The notes under the pieces: generated by a model
Database searches by the model: none
Told to the model about the DNA's origin: nothing
The model's input: the letters and a program-made list of their open reading frames with translations, nothing else
Translations under genes and position numbers: made by a program
Source: Corynebacterium yonathiae
GTDB lineage: Bacteria > Actinomycetota > Actinomycetes > Mycobacteriales > Mycobacteriaceae
Reading direction: 5' to 3'
Assembly (NCBI RefSeq): GCF_027570195.1
Contig: NZ_JAKMUZ010000002.1
Location: 62,001-126,000, forward strand
Length of the DNA stretch: 64,000 nucleotides
In this document: positions 59,715 through 64,000 of the stretch, one piece after another
How positions within the stretch are numbered: the first letter of the stretch is position 1
Layout: every line of letters starts with the position of its first letter

Positions 59715-60842
59715 CTAGGGCCGCAGGCGCAACTCCCAGGCAGAAGAGCGGGAGAGTTCTCTGGCGCCAAGGCTGCGGTAGATGGCATTCATGGCCCCGT
59801 CTTTGGCCGCAACAGAACCGTAGCAACGCCGCACCCGTGGCCAATAACGCGCAACCTCATGTAGCGCTGTGAGCTTAGCTAACTGTGCGAGCCCGCGGCA
59901 GCGGTGCGGGCGATCGGTGACGGTCAAAGTCCACTCGCATACCGCAGGATTCGCGTCTTCATGCCTAGCCATTTCTGCCAAAGCGAGGATGTCACCCTCC
60001 TCGGCGGTGAGCGCGATAAGCAGTGTATGACCGCGGCGAGAACGCAGCCGGCTGTGGGCTTCGCGCAACCGAGTGCGAGTCCACATGATGGGCTCGACCG
60101 TCAGGTCTCCGGTTTCCGCGTCTTTAGATGCTAGGGTGAGCAGCCGCATCACTTCGTCGAGGTAGTCTTCCGGGATGTCGTAATCGGGCCACACCTGTGC
60201 TGTGATTCCCGCGGGAAGCAGCGCCGCCACGGGGCTTTCGGGGATATCCATGACAAGCTGGTGTTCCGCATGCCTTTGGGTAAAGCCGAGCTTGCGGTAG
60301 ACGCTTGCCATGGCGTCGTAGTCTGGGTCCGCACCCGGTGGGTGCAAAAGACCCACGTGGGCTACCGTGCGGCCGAGATTCCGGGCCAGCTCCAGTGCTT
60401 TCGATCCCATCCATTCGGCGACTTTGCGCCCATCTTCATCGAGTTGCTCTCCGGGGAGAGGCAAATCGCACAAAACGCATTCAATCTCTGCGGCCTCACG
60501 CTCTTCTAAAAGCGGCAAGCTGATGTGGATGAATCCGAGATAGTCCAGTTCTGGGCTGGGATCGACCGCCGGAATCAGTGGCAAACCGAGCTCGGAGACT
60601 TCGCCAAGGGTGGAATCGCCGTCAACTACTGCAAAGAGATAAGTTTGTGACTCGCTCGACCCTTGTAGCCGCTGCACCACACGGCCTGGCGACGTTGATG
60701 CCGCGGCATCGCCGCTTGCTTCCTGGGCTGCAAGGTTGGCCCAGAAGACGAAGCTACGAATGCAATCCGCGGGTTCTTTAGAACGGGCGTCAGCGGCAGA
60801 TGCATGCGGCGGCCGCGGCGGCGCAATATGGACGAGGTGCAC
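59715..60842 (-). CDS. GNAT-family acetyltransferase, two GNAT-like halves
   Basis: A 375-residue protein built like two fused GNAT folds. The N-terminal half (about 60-200) has VFWANLAAQE and YRKLGFTQRHAEHQLVMDI; the C-terminal half has ALTAEEGDILALAEMARHED and the acetyl-CoA loop DRPHRCRGLAQLAKLTAL followed by AIYRSLGAR. The architecture resembles mycothiol synthase MshD, but I cannot show that function. The GTG start shares one base with the stop of the DUF349 gene upstream, so both are co-translated. Confidence 0.78.
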   Translation of the reverse strand: MHLVHIAPPRPPHASAADARSKEPADCIRSFVFWANLAAQEASGDAAASTSPGRVVQRLQGSSESQTYLFAVVDGDSTLGEVSELGLPLIPAVDPSPELDYLGFIHISLPLLEEREAAEIECVLCDLPLPGEQLDEDGRKVAEWMGSKALELARNLGRTVAHVGLLHPPGADPDYDAMASVYRKLGFTQRHAEHQLVMDIPESPVAALLPAGITAQVWPDYDIPEDYLDEVMRLLTLASKDAETGDLTVEPIMWTRTRLREAHSRLRSRRGHTLLIALTAEEGDILALAEMARHEDANPAVCEWTLTVTDRPHRCRGLAQLAKLTALHEVARYWPRVRRCYGSVAAKDGAMNAIYRSLGARELSRSSAWELRLRP

Positions 60843-62146
60843 TACTTATCGTTGACGGCATTAGCGGCGGCGTCGGCAAAAGCCTGCCATTGCTCAGCCT
60901 GCGCGCGCAGATCAGCGGCCTTTTTTGCATTGCCCTTGGCCTCAGCTGCCTCGGCCTGGGATTTAAAATCATCGACCTTTGCCTGGAACTGTGCCACACG
61001 AGCCTGAGCTTCTGGGTCGGTGCGGCGCCATTCGGACTTCTCCGCCTCGGTCACGCGCTGCTCGAGAGCCTCAATCTTGGATTCGTACTCGCGCACCTGC
61101 TTGCGGGGAACGAAGCCGATTTCCTCCCACTTTTCCTGCAACTCGCGCAGCTTGGCCTTAGCGCCCTCGATGCCCTTGGAAGGATCGATCTGGCCGTCGT
61201 ATTCCGCAATCAAGGCGTCTTTGGCCTTGGCATTTTCTGCAAACTCGCGGTCGCGCTCGTGATTGACGGCGTTGCGAGCGTCGAAGAATTTGTCTTGGGC
61301 GGCGCGGAAGCGGGCCCAAAGTTTATCGTCCACCTCGCGCGGGGCGCGGCCGGCTGCTTTCCACTCGGTCATCAAATCACGGTAAGCACGAGCGGTAGGA
61401 CCCCAATCGGTGGATTCCTGGATGGCTTCGGCGCGCTCGACGAGTTCCTCCTTCTTCTTACGGGCAATTGCACGGGCACGGTCGAGCTCGGCGAAGTGGG
61501 AACCGCGGCGGCGGTTGAAGGAATCGCGGGCGCGAGAATAACGCTTCCACAGCGCATCATCAGTCTTGCGGTCGATGCCCTTGATTTGCTTCCACTCTTC
61601 CAAGATGGCGCGGATGCGGTCGCCGGCGGCCTTCCATTCGGTGGAGTTTTCCGCAATATCTTCTGCCTCAGCGGCCAGCTTTTCCTTGGCGGCAATAGCT
61701 TCCTCGCGGCGGCGTTCCTTATCGGCCTGCGCTTGCTCGCCGGCTTCTACGGAGTGTTCGATTACCGCGTTCAGGCGCTGGTCTAAGGCTGCGATATCCC
61801 CAATGACTGCAGCAGTTGGTAGGGTTTCGCGCAACTGGGCTGCACTTCTTTTAATGCCGGCAGCCTCGCTGGGATTAGCGCGCAGACGAGCCTCGAGCAG
61901 TTCAATTTCGGTGGAGAGATCGTCGTAGCGCGCGCCGTAGTGCTGCAAGCCTTCCTCAGGGGGTCCGGCCTGCCATTCGCCAATCTTGCGCTCGCCCTCC
62001 GGGGCAGAAACGAAGACGGAACCATCCGCGGCGACTCGGCCCCACTTGGCCGGGTCATTCTTGCTCGGTGCCTGTACAGGAACGGGCTTTGCGGTGGGGC
62101 GAGGTCCCTTCTTGGGCATGGAACCTGGGGTAGGGATGGGAGTCAT
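60842..62146 (-). CDS. DUF349-domain coiled-coil protein
   Basis: A 435-residue, strongly charged helical protein with four to five DUF349 repeats (for example WKAAGRAPREVDDKLWARFRAAQDKFFDARN, WKQIKGIDRKTDDALWKRYSRARDSFNRRR). Mycobacterial Rv2731 is the counterpart. DUF349 proteins are associated with ribosomes or replication in some bacteria, but the role here is unknown. ATG 62146 follows AGGAGGG by 8 nt; an earlier in-frame start is less likely. Confidence 0.85.
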   Translation of the reverse strand: MTPIPTPGSMPKKGPRPTAKPVPVQAPSKNDPAKWGRVAADGSVFVSAPEGERKIGEWQAGPPEEGLQHYGARYDDLSTEIELLEARLRANPSEAAGIKRSAAQLRETLPTAAVIGDIAALDQRLNAVIEHSVEAGEQAQADKERRREEAIAAKEKLAAEAEDIAENSTEWKAAGDRIRAILEEWKQIKGIDRKTDDALWKRYSRARDSFNRRRGSHFAELDRARAIARKKKEELVERAEAIQESTDWGPTARAYRDLMTEWKAAGRAPREVDDKLWARFRAAQDKFFDARNAVNHERDREFAENAKAKDALIAEYDGQIDPSKGIEGAKAKLRELQEKWEEIGFVPRKQVREYESKIEALEQRVTEAEKSEWRRTDPEAQARVAQFQAKVDDFKSQAEAAEAKGNAKKAADLRAQAEQWQAFADAAANAVNDK

Positions 62147-62282
62147 GAAAAGCCCTCCTATGCATAGATCGCCGCGCGTCACGGCTGCCGGATAAAATCA
62201 TTGGATACATTACCGCGAATATCCCGCGCGTGCCCAGATTCCATTTAATTACCTCCACTTGGGTAGATAGTATGGAGGAATA

Positions 62283-62882
62283 ATGTTCAATCTCATGGTT
62301 ATGCCAGCCTCACCGGCGCTGGCCGTGGAGCTTTCTGCAAATGATGCTGCCTCCCGGGCACTGCTTGCCGCTGCCCGCACCCTTGCGGTGGAGGCTGCGG
62401 CGGCCGGACTAACCCAGGTAGATATCGTCGGCAGCCAGGATAAGCGCTGGCATACCGCCCATACCGGCAGTTTGCAGGCTTGGGGAGCCGCGACTGACCT
62501 GGGCGGTGGCAACTTTCTGCCGGAGATAATGGCCCGCTACGTGCTGCACAGTGTGCCGCAGCTCCACGTCCGCTCGAGCCGGGAGCACATCGGCCAACCG
62601 GATTCGGAGGCATTGACCGTCGTCGTGACGGATGGCAGCGCAGGCCTGACCGAGCGCGCCCCCTTGGCGCTCGTTCCCGGCGCGCAGGAGGCGCACGAGT
62701 GGTGCGAGGAGGTACTGATGGGGGCGTCGGCAAGCGGGGCAGGCGAGTGGCTTTCCCAGCGCGGCGTAGAAGAGCCCTTACTTTGGGAGGCATTGGCGGG
62801 GCTACAGCCGAAGAAGTCGCAGTTGCTTGCTACCGACGCAGCCCTAGGCGTTGGTCGCTATGTCGCAGGATGGGAGGTCTAA
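62283..62882 (+). CDS. Conserved protein encoded upstream of miaA (Rv2728c-like)
   Basis: A 199-residue Ala-rich protein of unknown function; mycobacterial Rv2728c occupies the same place. It has a [24 protein letters not shown] segment and a [33 protein letters not shown] segment that recall LigB-type dioxygenase-like folds, which I cannot confirm. Its stop overlaps the miaA ATG by one base (TAATG), implying coupled translation. Confidence 0.75.
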   Translation: MFNLMVMPASPALAVELSANDAASRALLAAARTLAVEAAAAGLTQVDIVGSQDKRWHTAHTGSLQAWGAATDLGGGNFLPEIMARYVLHSVPQLHVRSSREHIGQPDSEALTVVVTDGSAGLTERAPLALVPGAQEAHEWCEEVLMGASASGAGEWLSQRGVEEPLLWEALAGLQPKKSQLLATDAALGVGRYVAGWEV

Positions 62883-63778
62883 TGCGCCCGATTGCAGTCT
62901 TTGGCCCCACCGCCTCGGGCAAATCTGCCTTGGGTCTGGCGCTTGCGCATGAACTGGACGGTGAGGTGGTCAACGTAGATTCCATGCAGCTTTATCGCGG
63001 CATGGATATTGGCACCGCAAAGCTCACTCCGGCCGAGCGCGAGGGGATCCCGCACCATCAGCTCGATGTGTGGGAGGTGACCCAGACCGCTTCTGTGGCG
63101 CGCTACCAGCGCGATGCCATCGCGGACGTGGAAGGGATCATGGCCCGCGGCAAAACCCCCATCTTGGTTGGCGGGTCCATGCTCTATGCCCAAGCGCTTG
63201 TCGACGACTGGCAGTTCCCACCCACCGACCCCACCGTGCGCGCCAAGTACGAGGCGCGGCGCGTGGAAATTGGCACGGACGCGTTACACGCAGAGCTGGC
63301 GCAGGTGGATCCGGCCGCGGCCGCCATTATTGAAGATAAGGACCCACGCCGTACTGTCCGCGCGCTCGAGGTCATTGAACTAACCGGCAAGCCCTATAAG
63401 GCCAGCCAACCGCCGAAGAACGCCCCGCCGCGGTGGGGCACCCGCCTGCTGGGGCTGCGCACCACCGCGGATTGGTTGAATCCGCGCATCGAGCTGCGTA
63501 CGCACCAGATGTTTGAGCGCGGACTTATCGAAGAAGTTGAGCACCTGCAAACTCAAGGCTTGGTGGCCGATTCCACCGCCGGCCGCGCGATCGGCTATGC
63601 GCAGGTATTTCAAGCCCAGCGCGGCGACCTCACCTGGGATGAGGCCGTCGAACGCACGATTACCGGCACCCGGCGGTATGTACGCCGTCAACGCTCCTGG
63701 TTCAACCGTGATAAACGCATTACATGGCTGGATGCTGCGGGTGATACGACCGCCCAGGCCTTGCTCGCGCTAGGGTAG
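62882..63778 (+). CDS. miaA: tRNA dimethylallyltransferase MiaA
   Basis: A 298-residue enzyme adding dimethylallyl from DMAPP to A37 of tRNA, the substrate step for MiaB. The P-loop [11 protein letters not shown] is at residues 6-16, then [42 protein letters not shown], and the C-terminal [14 protein letters not shown]. It consumes the product of the isoprenoid pathway whose genes dxr and ispG open this window. Confidence 0.97.
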   Translation: MRPIAVFGPTASGKSALGLALAHELDGEVVNVDSMQLYRGMDIGTAKLTPAEREGIPHHQLDVWEVTQTASVARYQRDAIADVEGIMARGKTPILVGGSMLYAQALVDDWQFPPTDPTVRAKYEARRVEIGTDALHAELAQVDPAAAAIIEDKDPRRTVRALEVIELTGKPYKASQPPKNAPPRWGTRLLGLRTTADWLNPRIELRTHQMFERGLIEEVEHLQTQGLVADSTAGRAIGYAQVFQAQRGDLTWDEAVERTITGTRRYVRRQRSWFNRDKRITWLDAAGDTTAQALLALG

Positions 63779-63783
63779 GGAGC

Positions 63784-64000
63784 ATGAAATTTGCCAAGGG
63801 CCATGGAACTGAGAACGACTTCGTCATCGTCGAGGACCCCGCGGCCGCCACGCCGCTTGCACCTGCGCGCGTAGCGGCCCTGTGCGATCGCCGCGCCGGC
63901 ATTGGTGGCGATGGCTTGCTGCGTGTCGTGCGTGCCGATGCCTTGCTTGCGGCCGGTGAAATCGAGGCGCTGGCCGAGGACATCGCGCCCGATGCCTGGT
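63784..64000 (+). CDS. dapF: Diaminopimelate epimerase, 3'-truncated by window edge
   Basis: The first 72 residues of DapF, which interconverts LL- and meso-DAP for lysine and peptidoglycan. FAKGHGTENDFVIV and CDRRAGIGGDGLLRV are family signatures. TAGGGT (63771-63776), whose last base starts the miaA stop TAG, sits 7 nt before the ATG, so dapF may have its own leaderless transcript. Confidence 0.94.
   Translation, partial: MKFAKGHGTENDFVIVEDPAAATPLAPARVAALCDRRAGIGGDGLLRVVRADALLAAGEIEALAEDIAPDAW

Overview
The window is an ordinary-looking chromosomal segment of a Corynebacterium. The evidence is the gene order, which is that of Corynebacterium and Mycobacterium (dxr-rip1-ispG, rimP-nusA-infB-rbfA, truB/ribF/rpsO/pnp, dapB-thyX-dapA-rnj, clgR-pspA, recA-recX-miaB-miaA-dapF). 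Mycothione reductase, malate:quinone oxidoreductase, BioYMN, an Rpf and corynebacterial-type leaderless start sites point the same way. Coding density is high, GC is moderate-high, and I see no rRNA, tRNA, insertion sequence, prophage or CRISPR array.

Layout. 1-6.1 kb: end of dxr, the site-2 protease Rip1, ispG, a penicillin-binding lipoprotein and methionine aminopeptidase. 6.3-7.4 kb: a pair of small secreted-protein paralogues, one clearly decayed and the other perhaps cut short by a stop codon; this is the only visibly degenerating spot. 7.4-13.9 kb: mycothione reductase with an alpha/beta hydrolase, mqo, and a selO-phzF pair. 13.9-17.6 kb: a two-component system next to an ABC-2 exporter. 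17.6-22.4 kb: a GalT-like DUF4921 protein, yaaA and proS with back-to-back promoters, a small membrane protein and an Rpf. 22.6-31.4 kb: the translation and transcription cluster rimP-nusA-ylxR-infB, then rbfA-nrnA-MATE. 31.5-38.7 kb: the opposing pair PptH/PptT, truB, ribF, nucleoside hydrolase, rpsO and pnp. 38.8-45.4 kb: lipoprotein, VOC protein, dapB-thyX-dapA-rnj and a TIGR03085 protein. 45.5-53.1 kb: ftsK, a riboswitch-led TerC gene, a YciI protein, pgsA, a CinA-type amidase, clgR and pspA. 53.2-55.1 kb: bioYMN on the minus strand behind a BioQ-like operator. 55.2-64 kb: DUF3046, recA, recX, miaB, a membrane protein, the divergent DUF349/GNAT pair, a miaA partner gene, miaA and the start of dapF.

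Themes. Precursor and envelope metabolism is represented by isoprenoid (dxr, ispG), lysine/peptidoglycan (dapA, dapB, dapF), phospholipid (pgsA) and acyl-carrier activation (pptT) genes. RNA maturation and decay is represented by nusA, rbfA, truB, pnp, rnj, nrnA, miaA and miaB. Envelope and protein stress is represented by rip1, clgR and pspA. The most interesting signals are regulatory: a yybP-ykoY (Mn) riboswitch whose P1 arm competes with a Shine-Dalgarno-masking hairpin before the TerC gene, a BioQ-like palindrome in the bioY promoter, a SigH-type promoter before clgR, a terminator stem that doubles as the next gene's -10 box, and about twenty genes whose start codon sits 5-8 nt after a TANNNT box. 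No wholly new multigene system is evident. The best candidates for undescribed function are the secreted-protein pair, the TCS-ABC locus, the DUF4921 protein and the GNAT/DUF349 pair.
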